From: Myxocyprinus asiaticus
Taxonomy: Eukaryota; Chordata; Actinopteri; Cypriniformes; Catostomidae
Assembly: GCF_019703515.2 (NCBI RefSeq)
Contig: NC_059372.1
Location: 25,022,931 to 25,086,930 of the forward strand
Reading direction: 5' to 3'
Length of the DNA: 64,000 nucleotides
Every line of letters begins with the position of its first letter. The stretch's first letter is position 1. The notes below the pieces were generated by a model, which was given only the letters and a program-made list of their open reading frames with translations, was not told the origin of the DNA and ran no database searches. Made by a program: the position numbers and the translations under genes. This document shows positions 56,101 to 64,000 of the stretch, in pieces.

Positions 56101-58086
56101 ATAAATATTGCTCCCATGCAGCTGGTGCTGGATTCCCAAAAGCGTGTGTTTTCTTGGGGATTTGGAGGATACGGGCGACTAGGCCACACAGAACAGAAAG
56201 ATGAAATGGTCCCACGGTTAGTCAAGCTCTTTGACTTTCCTGGCCGTGGAGCAATCCAAATATATTGTGGCTACCAGTGTTCCTTTGCAGTGTGTGAAAC
56301 AGGTAAGCATGTACTTCATCACTGAAAAGGACATAACCTAATACACATAACCAGTGGTTTACAATGCTGCTTCTCTTTTCACAGGAGGTTTGTTTTTCTG
56401 GGGAGTGACAAATACTTCTCGTGAATCCACCATGTACCCCAAAGCTGTGCAGGACCTGTGTGGATGGAAGATACGCAGTCTGGCCTGTGGGTAAGTATAG
56501 GCCCTTTTTTTCATTCTGGAACTTCCACCAATCTCTGAATTAGTCACGTGCTGCTCTCTCCAAAACTCCACCCTCCAAAGAAAATTCTTGCCCATAAGTC
56601 TCCATCTGATGCATCCTCGATATTCGGCCTGATCAAGAACACATCCGGGTAATTTTATGCATTCTCGTTCTTGAGGATTGGAATTGAACTTCGGCAGTGT
56701 ATGATGTCGAACGAGTCCACGAGAATGTAATAACACAAAAGAACGCACACTGAGAAACAGCTATTTGTAATCAGAGATGGAGCAGGAGAGCAGCAGTGTG
56801 TTATATCAGTGTTGTCAAAAGCAATGGCAACAAAATAGCGTTCTCGCATGACAAACTAACAACTGCATAAGTAGGTGAATATGGAATTTGACTTCAATGA
56901 TCCGCAACTACTACGCTCTCAGCTTCCTGTTTTCCATATATGGGCTGCTCTGTGAATGCGCAAAACCATTGACGGACAGAAAGTGCTTCAGTCAGAGACT
57001 ATTTGGCCCGAGACGGGGCACTTGGATGAAAATGAATGGGAGAAATTAAAACGCCCAGTGTAGCGGATGTAAAAAAAGGAAGTCCTGCCTTACAAGTAAA
57101 AGAGCCAGTCACCTAGATACAGACATCGCCTGTCAGTCAACTTGAGAATGTGCTTGTGCATTAGCTGGACCAGCTTGACAAATAGTGTTTGTTTTTTTTA
57201 CGTAATCTTGAGCTAAAGAAACACAATTTATGAAACCATCGTTGTCATATTTTACTGCTGATTTGAAATATGTTATTTGATCGTAATTTTGACCAACTGT
57301 TTTTGGAGATTTTGGAATTCCCGTTTGAGTAGATAGGAGCTGTACTTTTATGCAGCTTGTGTTCATAGAAAATAGCTGCCCGGGAGCATTCCCAAGATGA
57401 TGGCCGAGTGATCTGACTTGCCTTGCAAGGGACTTTGCTTCATTTTATTCGAATTGGCTAAGCAATTGATCTGACTGAGACTTGCAGTCACAGTTTAGTT
57501 TGTTTACACAGCCTAGGGTTGTCACAGAGATTTAAGGGAATGCGGACTTTTTCTGTATACCATTTCACAAAAAATTGTTTGCAGCACCTATAATGTTTGC
57601 AGAATGTTCATCTTATGTGGTCATTAAGTGTTTACTCTGACACTCACAGGAAGAGCAGTATTATCATAGCAGCTGATGATAGCACCATTAGCTGGGGACC
57701 ATCTCCCACATTTGGAGAGCTGGTATGTTCTTTTTTTTCCCCCCCTTCTAAAATTGAATAATTATAATTATAACCAAAGTCAAGACTAACCAGTAGTTGG
57801 TATTTTGTAGGGCTATGGTGACAACAAACCCAAGTCGTCCACCACTGCTCAGGAGGTTAAAACTCTGGATGGGGTGTACTCAGAACAGGTGAGTTTTGCA
57901 GTTAGAAATGTAGCTCATATCATTACAGAATTCTGTTCACTCAAAGGTTTGGCTGTGCAACTCACAACTTTGTTGTTTCAGGTGGCGATGGGCTATTCGC
58001 ATTCTCTGATTATTGCTCGCCAAGACACGGAGCAGGAGATGGAAAAGCTCAAGAAGCTGCCTGAATACAACCCACGCACACTCTGA
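49934..58086 (+). CDS. rcc2: Regulator of chromosome condensation 2 (RCC2/TD-60-like), complete, 12 coding exons
   Basis: RCC1-repeat protein of mitotic chromosomes and the spindle midzone, linked in vertebrates to the chromosomal passenger complex and to Rac1/RalA regulation. Coding exons 49934-50137, 50240-50333, 53276-53416, 54882-55013, 55135-55223, 55345-55459, 55547-55713, 56122-56302, 56385-56490, 57650-57722, 57811-57888 and 57982-58086 join in one frame to 1,485 nt (494 residues; the human protein is about 520). Seen: N-terminal MPRKK and KRKRGGGKKKDRE basic clusters (likely nuclear localisation), acidic DDEFDDFEQE, then GATNWDLIGRKEVPKQQ, repeated W/FSxGxNxxGQLG blades (KLWSWGRNEKGQLGHG, VFSFGENKLGQLG, LYSFGCPEYGQLG, VFSWGFGGYGRLG) and the C-terminus LPEYNPRTL. 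The gene is divergent from arhgef10l and convergent with rpl22. Every splice junction is GT..AG. Introns hold several MITEs; the longest (2.9 kb) is between the second and third coding exons. Confidence 0.97.
50240..50333 (+). CDS. rcc2: rcc2 coding exon 2
   Basis: 94 nt. Codes KLEVPKVKGQLLVFGATN then WDLIGRKEVPKQQ; the last segment is nearly invariant in RCC2 proteins. Donor CAAG/GTATGA. Confidence 0.96.
50522..50605. mobile_element. Short MITE-like inverted repeat
   Basis: GACCCTGTTTACACCT ... AGGTGTAAACGGGTC, 84 bp, in an rcc2 intron. Confidence 0.55.
50675..51339. mobile_element. AGGGATAG-family foldback MITE in an rcc2 intron, left arm deleted internally
   Basis: TTAA/AGGGTTACAATGCAAG ... 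GGGTGAACTAACCCT/TTAA. The centre (GGCGCATTCACGCGAGAAG) differs from both other centre types. Confidence 0.8.
51763..52163. mobile_element. MITE with AGACCTTTTTCA ends
   Basis: AGACCTTTTTCAAAAAATGT ... GGATTGTGAAAAAGGTCT, about 400 bp, in an rcc2 intron. Class unknown. Confidence 0.65.
52382..52746. mobile_element. TTAA-flanked MITE of the AGGTGCAC family, in an rcc2 intron
   Basis: TTAA/AGGTGCACTCAGTAACTT ... GAGTGCACC with the right TTAA mutated to GTAA. Interior CTGGTCATGTGATTCTAACA is shared with the copy at 18787. Confidence 0.78.
53276..53416 (+). CDS. rcc2: rcc2 coding exon 3
   Basis: 141 nt after TTGCAG. Codes AYRNLGQNLWGPHRYGCLDV, then VSGPCAAHSLLITTEGKLWS ending in WG/GTAAGT. First RCC1 blade. 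Confidence 0.96.
53837..54852. mobile_element. MITE of the AGCTGAAG family, about 1 kb, in an rcc2 intron
   Basis: ATAA/AGGTGAAGTGTGTAATT ... AATTTACACACACTAGCT/TTAA. Contains further inserted sequence (about 54160-54780) that I cannot classify. Confidence 0.65.
54882..55013 (+). CDS. rcc2: rcc2 coding exon 4
   Basis: 132 nt. Codes RNEKGQLGHGDTKRLEAPKL then AACGRNHTLALT, a full RCC1 repeat with the ACGxxHTLALT signature. Confidence 0.96.
55135..55223 (+). CDS. rcc2: rcc2 coding exon 5
   Basis: 89 nt after CTAACAG. Codes ENGTVFSFGENKLGQLGQGN then QTDAVLSPAT. Donor ACA/GTAAGA. Confidence 0.95.
55345..55459 (+). CDS. rcc2: rcc2 coding exon 6
   Basis: 115 nt. Codes IQYNGQPIVKVSCGAEFSMI then VDCKGNLYSFGCPEYGQL. 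Donor CTTG/GTATGC. Confidence 0.96.
55547..55713 (+). CDS. rcc2: rcc2 coding exon 7
   Basis: 167 nt. Codes HNSDGKFIARAQRIEFDCEL then PRRVAIFIEKTKDGQVLPVP and DVACGGNHT. This long loop between blades is specific to RCC2 as compared with RCC1. Confidence 0.96.
56122..56302 (+). CDS. rcc2: rcc2 coding exon 8
   Basis: 181 nt after CATGCAG. Codes LVLDSQKRVFSWGFGGYGRL, then KDEMVPRLVKLFDFPGRGAI and CGYQCSFAVCET. Confidence 0.96.
56385..56490 (+). CDS. rcc2: rcc2 coding exon 9
   Basis: 106 nt after TTCACAG. Codes GLFFWGVTNTSRESTMYPKA then VQDLCGWKIRSLACG. Donor GG/GTAAGT. Confidence 0.96.
57650..57722 (+). CDS. rcc2: rcc2 coding exon 10
   Basis: 73 nt after CTCACAG. Codes KSSIIIAADDSTISWGPSPT then FGEL. 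Confidence 0.95.
57811..57888 (+). CDS. rcc2: rcc2 coding exon 11
   Basis: 78 nt after TTTGTAG. Codes GYGDNKPKSSTTAQEVKTLD then GVYSEQ. Confidence 0.95.
57982..58086 (+). CDS. rcc2: rcc2 coding exon 12 (stop codon)
   Basis: Codes VAMGYSHSLIIARQDTEQEM then EKLKKLPEYNPRTL and TGA at 58084-58086. Confidence 0.96.
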   Translation: MAMGYSHSLIIARQDTEQEMEKLKKLPEYNPRTL

Positions 58087-59205
58087 TTGGATACAATCTG
58101 TTAATTGTTCAAATTTTCTCCAGGGCTTTTTAAAATGAAATGCCTCATCTGGGTTTTCACAGTTTGGTTGGGATAGAATTTTTCTTTTTTAGGGCATCAA
58201 ATTAAATTTTGAAAGACAAGCCACATTGGACTGAAGTATGAAAGGAATTCCACTGGATCCATCCCCTTTACTTCTACATTCCTAATGGAAGCATTTTTGT
58301 TTTTGTTTGTTTTGTTCCATAACAATGACTGTGAGATCCTTGTCTGCTCTCTTCCAAAAACTGGTGCTAAATCATTCTAATGTTGACTATCAATGGGCTA
58401 ATGTTTCACTAAATAGATAAACTCACTTCATTCTTGTGCCTTTTTAAGTGAGGTTATTCCAATGACAACTCCTCACATGTATTATGGGGCACTTCACCTT
58501 TTTAAACATCACTTTCATTACTTCCAGCTCTACACTATTGTCATACATAAGAACAACTTTTTCCTGAAGTTGAAAGAACATGTCATCTGTAAGATTCTTT
58601 GTTTTATTTTTTCAATCTAATCAAGGAAGTATTTAAAAATTTCGCAGTGCAAATGAGACATCATCTGTGAGATTTTTTTTAAAAGTAGTAAACTTAAGCA
58701 GTGCTCACTTTTCTCTAAATGAAAAGCATTAAATATTGCATCATCTTCATGCCCTTGCCTTTTGTAGTATTGTGAACTACAGAAATACAGTTCTCATGTG
58801 TTGATGTTAGCATGATGTGGAAATAATGGACTTGATGTTGAGAAGTGTACGATTGTCCCATCAATTGGGACCACAATGTTCTTTACAGAGTATGCATAAT
58901 TTCATACAATATGTTGAGTACTGTGCTGCCACTTTGTGTTCACCTGGGTTTAAACTGTGAGCACATTGTTACATTTGTTATCTTTCATAAGCTGTACTCA
59001 ATTCCATCCACAGTTTGTGGGCAAGCAACAAGCTTATGTGTTTTATGTTGTATGAAAACGAGAGTTTTAAATTTTGTGTACTTGAAACAAGTTCATTTGT
59101 TTTGGCAGTGAATGTCCAGGAACTGGAATTCCAACTCCTATTTTGATTTGTAAAATGTTTTTTTTTCTTCTTAATATTAAATAAAGGTTCATGTAAGTTG
59201 GTATA
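58087..59205 (+). other. rcc2: rcc2 3'UTR with polyadenylation signal
   Basis: About 1.1 kb of AT-rich sequence without repeats follows the stop codon. AATAAA at 59180-59185 is the best polyadenylation signal; the next repeat starts at about 59245. Confidence 0.65.
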
Positions 59206-59244
59206 TGTTGTCTCATAGTATTTTAACCCATGTACCATATCCTT

Positions 59245-59932
59245 AAAAGGTTCTCCTCAAAAATTTTAATTCTCTCATGATATCTAAAATGTGTATGATT
59301 TTCTTCTGTAGAACAAAGATTTTTAGAAGAATACCTCAGCTCTGTAAGTGCACACAATGCAAGTGAATGGTGATCAGGCCTTTGAAGCTCCAAAAATAAA
59401 ATAATGTCATTATAAACAATCCATAAGACTCCAGTTGTTTAATCAATATCTTCTGAAGTGATCCTGTTGGTTTTAGTTGAGAACAACCAAAATATAACTT
59501 CTCACTGTACATCTTGACATCGCAGTCTCCTAGGCGATCATGGTTTCAAGATCGATTACACTTCCTATAGCGTCATCTAGTGCTCTGCGCATGCGTCAAG
59601 CATTAGGAAGTATAATTGAGCTTGAAATCATGATTGTGCCCATAGACTACAATGGCAATATGTACAGGGAAAATGGACTTACATTTTGGTCTATTCTCAC
59701 CTAAAACCAACTGGATTGCTCCAGAAGACATTAATTAAACTACTGGAGTCTTATAGATTGTTTATTCTGGCTTTATCTCCTTTTTGGAGCTTCAAAGACC
59801 TGATCACCATTCACTTGCATAGTATGGACATACAGAGCTGAGATCTTCTAAAAATCTTTGTGTTCAGCAGATAAAAGTCATACACATCCGTGATGGCATG
59901 AGGGTGAGTAAATGACAAGAGAATTTTGATTA
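59245..59932. mobile_element. AGGGATAG-family foldback MITE between rcc2 and rpl22 (centre type 2)
   Basis: Eroded ends (TTCTCCTCAAAAATTTTAAT / GAGAATTTTGATTAAT); centre CTCTGCGCATGCGTCAAGCA. It fills most of the 1.3-kb gap between the two convergent 3' ends. Confidence 0.8.
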
Positions 59933-60448
59933 ATTTACAAGTGAAGCATTCTGAACATTTATATGTTGCCAGTGATTTTGCAGCTGAGCCTTTTATAAAA
60001 TATCTAATGTTTGTGGTAAAGTAGTATGGATATAAAGGTGTGCATCCATTTAGCACTGAATATGTAAAAAGATAAACCTGGTCATAAAACTATAAAAGTT
60101 GTTGTGGCAAAACTGAGAATTTCCTCACTTGAACCACAGAAAAGCACATGCCGTTTTGGAATGAGGGTGTTGTTGATCAACACATTCTTATCTACATAAA
60201 GTAGGCAAATATGATTACTGGGATACAACAGATTAAGGATCAGCATTCTTAATTAAAGGACAAAGGCTAGTGTTAGGAAAGTATATAATACGTTATTTAT
60301 ACCCTTGATGTCAAATTCAGTCATTGTTTTCTGACTGACTCAACCATCAATATGTTTTTTTAATTCGTATGCATTACCTGAAACATATAACAAGAACCCT
60401 GGATAAAGAAGTGCATCTGGACATCTTAAACTGTAATTTGTATGTGAA

Positions 60449-60454
60449 TTTATT
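60449..60454 (-). terminator. rpl22: rpl22 polyadenylation signal
   Basis: AATAAA on the minus strand, 25 nt after the stop codon. The very short 3'UTR is usual for ribosomal protein genes. Confidence 0.75.
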
Positions 60455-60478
60455 CAAATGTACAAAAAAGGCAAGCAT

Positions 60479-61604
<1,126 letters not shown>

Positions 61605-61660
61605 AGTGTGAAATTACGTCGAAAGGGAGAACCAAGACCGCTCAATCGTGACGTAACAGA
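61605..61660 (-). promoter_or_regulatory. rpl22: rpl22 core promoter: 5'TOP tract and CRE-like box
   Basis: On the minus strand a pyrimidine run TTCTCCCTTTC (61631-61621) lies 17 nt upstream of the ATG, as expected for a 5'TOP start in translation-machinery genes. A CRE-like TTACGTCA (61656-61649) lies about 18 bp further upstream. The start site itself is inferred. Confidence 0.6.
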
Positions 61661-62085
61661 CTGTGTTAATCAAATGTTGATGTAGTCGATGTGTTCGATC
61701 TGTCTGTGGTTGAATACTTACTCTTTGCCTCAGCTATGAGCAGGTGTACAAGTTTTGTTTTTAAAGAAAATGATATGCAACTTTTCGATGTATTGAATCC
61801 TCAAAAGAGCAGGAACATAAAGATACCTCAGAACTGATTGCTATTTTCCAACACATTCAGGCCCAAATAAACATTTTCATGTTTGTTTGTTTTTCTTCAA
61901 AATATTGCTTTTGTGTTCAACTGTACAGATTGTATAACTCATGAAAATAACATTGAAAATAGGAACAGCATTAATCGGACATTTCATTCTTAAAAAAAAA
62001 TGTTGACTTTCCGACTTAAAAATATTGAAATTTTTCCAATTCAGTTAAGTTCACTTTTCAACCATGAAGACTGAGGGTAAAAAAA
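61661..62085. other. Region upstream of rpl22, nothing recognised
   Basis: AT-rich, no ORF, no complete repeat; ends at the SINE tail. Confidence 0.5.
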
Positions 62086-62519
62086 AAAAAAAAATTCTCC
62101 CCCTTTTTCTCCCCAATTTGGAATGCCCAATTCCCAATGCACTCTAAGTCCTCGTGGTGGCATCGTGACTCGCCTCAATCTGGGTGGCGGAGGATGAATC
62201 TCAGTTGCCTCCTCGTCTGAGAGTGCCAATCCATGCATCTTATCACGTGGCTTGTTGAGCGTGTTACCGCGGAGACAAAGCGCATGCGGAGGCTTCGCGC
62301 TATTCTTCGCGGCATCCACGCACAACTCACCACATGCCCCACCGAGAGTAAGAACCACATTATAGCGACCATGAGGAGGTTACCCCATGTGACTCTACAC
62401 TCCCTAGCAACCGGGCCAATTTGGTTGTTTAGGAGACCTGGCTGGAGTCACTCAGCATGCCCTGGATTCGAACTCGCAGCTCCTGGGGTGGTAGTCAGCG
62501 TCAAGACTCGCTGAGCTAC
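62086..62519 (-). mobile_element. tRNA-derived SINE, second copy of the same family
   Basis: Minus-strand A box GTAGCTCAGCGAG and B box GAGTTCGAATCC; colinear with the copy at 41809 (shared CTTATCACGTGGCTTG, CGACCA.GAGGAGGTTACCCC). The head lacks the first few bases and the tail is an oligo-T tract on the minus strand. Confidence 0.87.
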
Positions 62520-63261
62520 TTTTAATTATCTTAAAAGATTAATTCAGACGAGCTGTTCAGGTTGTAGTCCAAAAACCCAGAAGAGAATTTGCCATGGGCT
62601 CCCTCTGGGTTTTCCTATGGGTTTTTATAATGGGGTTTTGCAACTTCAGTAAAATAAGGTCTGTTGTACACATTATCTGACAATATGTGGACATTTTGTT
62701 CTACAACATAAATTACACAGTCATGCCTCAAACATGTGTAACCTTTAAAATTCACGTATGAGGTATGAAAGTGTTTAATTTAAAACCCATAGGAATATCC
62801 TGGCAAATTTGACTTCCGGGTTCACCTACAAATTAACGTCACGGCTGAACAACTCTAAAGCATCACAAAACAAACACCACTGATTAGACTAAAATCAATA
62901 AATTATACCATTAAATCATTTTTTTTTTTAATCAATAAAAATCTTTAACATGAACATTAAACAATGTAACACAAATTACATATTTAAATGAACCATGTAA
63001 AAAAATTACAGTTAAAATGTAAATGATTAACTTTTTCAACATGGTTGGAAAATCACTATACACACATTTGAGCAGCCTCTTCTTCCTCTGATCTTTGCCC
63101 TTGGAAGTTATTTTCCACAAGATTTTGTATTTTCAAAATACATGTTTTTAACATTGATAACACCAATGACATGAAATCAGTAGACAAATATTCTTTTTAA
63201 ATTATTAATTATTGCATTTTTGCACACTTGTTAGGCCTTGCACTAACACTTGACCTAAATA
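62520..63261. other. Non-coding stretch between a SINE and a Tc1 element
   Basis: AT-rich sequence; no gene or repeat ends identified. Confidence 0.5.
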
Positions 63262-63532
63262 CAGTGGCATGCAAAAGTTTGGGCACACCTGATCAAAATT
63301 TCTGTTGCTGTGAATAGCTAAGCGAGCAAAAGATGGCCTGCTTTCCAAAAGGCTTAAAGTTAAAGATGACACATTTCTTTAATATTTTAAGCAATTTTAC
63401 TTTTTTATATTAATCTTTTACAGTTTCAAAATAACAAAAAGGAAAAGGGCCTGAAGCAAAAGTTTGGGCACCCTGCATGGTCAGTACTTAGTAACACCCC
63501 CTGGCAAGTATCACAGCTTGTAAAAGCTTTTG

Positions 63533-63732
63533 GGGCAGTGGTGGCTCAGTGGTTAAGGCTCTAGGTTACTGATCAGAAGGTTGGGGGTTCAAGCCCCAGC
63601 ACCACCAAGATGCCACTGTTGGGCCCTTGACCCTATCTGCACTCTGACCCCAGCTTAGCTGGGATATGTGGAAAAAAAAGAATTTCACTGCAAATGTGTG
63701 ATAAATAAATATAATTAATTAAAATTAATTAA
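63533..63732 (+). mobile_element. tRNA-derived SINE of another family, inserted in the Tc1 element
   Basis: A box TGGCTCAGTGGTTAAGG, B box GGGTTCAAGCCCC, 3' end GTGATAAATAAATATAATT. Flanked by TTTTG on both sides (63528-63532 and 63733-63737), and the Tc1 sequence continues across it. Confidence 0.87.
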
Positions 63733-63991
63733 TTTTGTAGCCAGCTAAGTGTCTTTCAATTTTTGTTTGGGGGATTTTCACACATTCTTCCTTGCAAAAG
63801 TCTTCTAGTTCTGTGATATTCTTGGGCCGTCTTGCATGCACTGCTCTTTTGAGGTCTATCCACAGATCTTCGATGATGTTTAGGTCAGGGGACTGTGAGG
63901 GCCATGGCAAAACCTTCAGCTTGCGCCTCTTGAGGTTGTCCATTGTGGGTTTTGAGGTGTGTTTAGGATCATTATCCTGTTGTAGAAGCAA
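63725..63991 (-). pseudogene. Tc1-like transposase C-terminal fragment
   Basis: LLQQDNDPKHTSKPTMDNLK and WPSQSPDLNIIEDLWIDLKR hold the second D and the E of the DDE triad. The C-terminus is altered: the last residues (GYKIN) come from sequence at the inserted SINE junction. The 5' part is outside the window. Confidence 0.8.
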
Positions 63992-64000
63992 TCCTCTTTA

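Larger units (their letters stand above)
63262..64000 (-). mobile_element. Tc1-like element, cut by the window edge
   Basis: Starts TA/CAGTGGCATGCAAAAGTTTG; the related motif AAGCAAAAGTTTGGGCACCC recurs at about 63458 as the inner direct repeat. Interrupted by the SINE at 63533-63732. Confidence 0.85.

Noticed and set aside
63533..63610. Possible tRNA gene
   Set aside because: A and B boxes are present, but the sequence continues into a SINE body and tail and is flanked by a 5-bp target duplication. The same reasoning applies at 12270, 41809 and 62086.

Overview
This 64-kb window is vertebrate nuclear DNA, almost certainly from a cyprinid or related cypriniform fish. It holds parts of three intron-containing genes with canonical GT..AG splice sites, spread thinly among many transposon remnants. 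The most frequent one is a TTAA-flanked element with ends AGGGATAGTTCACCC/GGGTGAACTATCCCT, a repeat I associate with carp-like fishes. No prokaryotic, organellar or viral gene was seen.

Genes. (1) arhgef10l, minus strand, coding 25947 down to 1758: the first 15 coding exons (about 602 residues: acidic N-terminus, a coiled-coil exon, the Dbl-homology RhoGEF domain and the start of the PH-like region). The C-terminal part lies beyond the left edge. (2) rcc2, plus strand, coding 49934..58086: a complete 12-coding-exon gene for a 494-residue RCC1-repeat protein. (3) rpl22, minus strand, 61604 down to 60479: a complete four-exon ribosomal protein gene with a 5'TOP-like start. arhgef10l and rcc2 are divergent, as I recall their human orthologues being on 1p36; this supports the arhgef10l (rather than arhgef10) assignment. 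rcc2 and rpl22 converge, with about 1.3 kb between their 3' ends.

Layout. 1-26 kb: arhgef10l exons; the introns carry at least eight copies of the AGGGATAG foldback element, an intact-ORF Tc1 transposon (21031..22611), a 2.3-kb EnSpm-like element with a long CA-rich minisatellite (14120..16439), and a four-deep nest of transposons (17881..20095). 26-32 kb: L1/Tx1-type LINE copy 1, plus strand, starting only 76 bp upstream of the splice acceptor of the arhgef10l start-codon exon and carrying its own nested Tc1-like element. 32-42.6 kb: MITEs, two hAT-like elements, one SINE with a target-site duplication, and AT-rich sequence without recognisable genes. 42.6-48.4 kb: LINE copy 2, minus strand, bounded by a perfect 19-bp target-site duplication. 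49-59 kb: rcc2. 60-61.6 kb: rpl22. 62-64 kb: a SINE and a Tc1 fragment split by another SINE.

Function. The three genes do not form a pathway visible from the sequence: a Rho GEF, an RCC1-like mitotic/small-GTPase-associated protein, and a 60S ribosomal protein. The unusual content is transposon biology: nesting order, TTAA-sharing MITE junctions, a LINE inter-ORF spacer that contains a tandem copy of the ORF1 3' end, and independent lesions at the reverse-transcriptase active site of the two LINE copies. I found no convincing new biological system.
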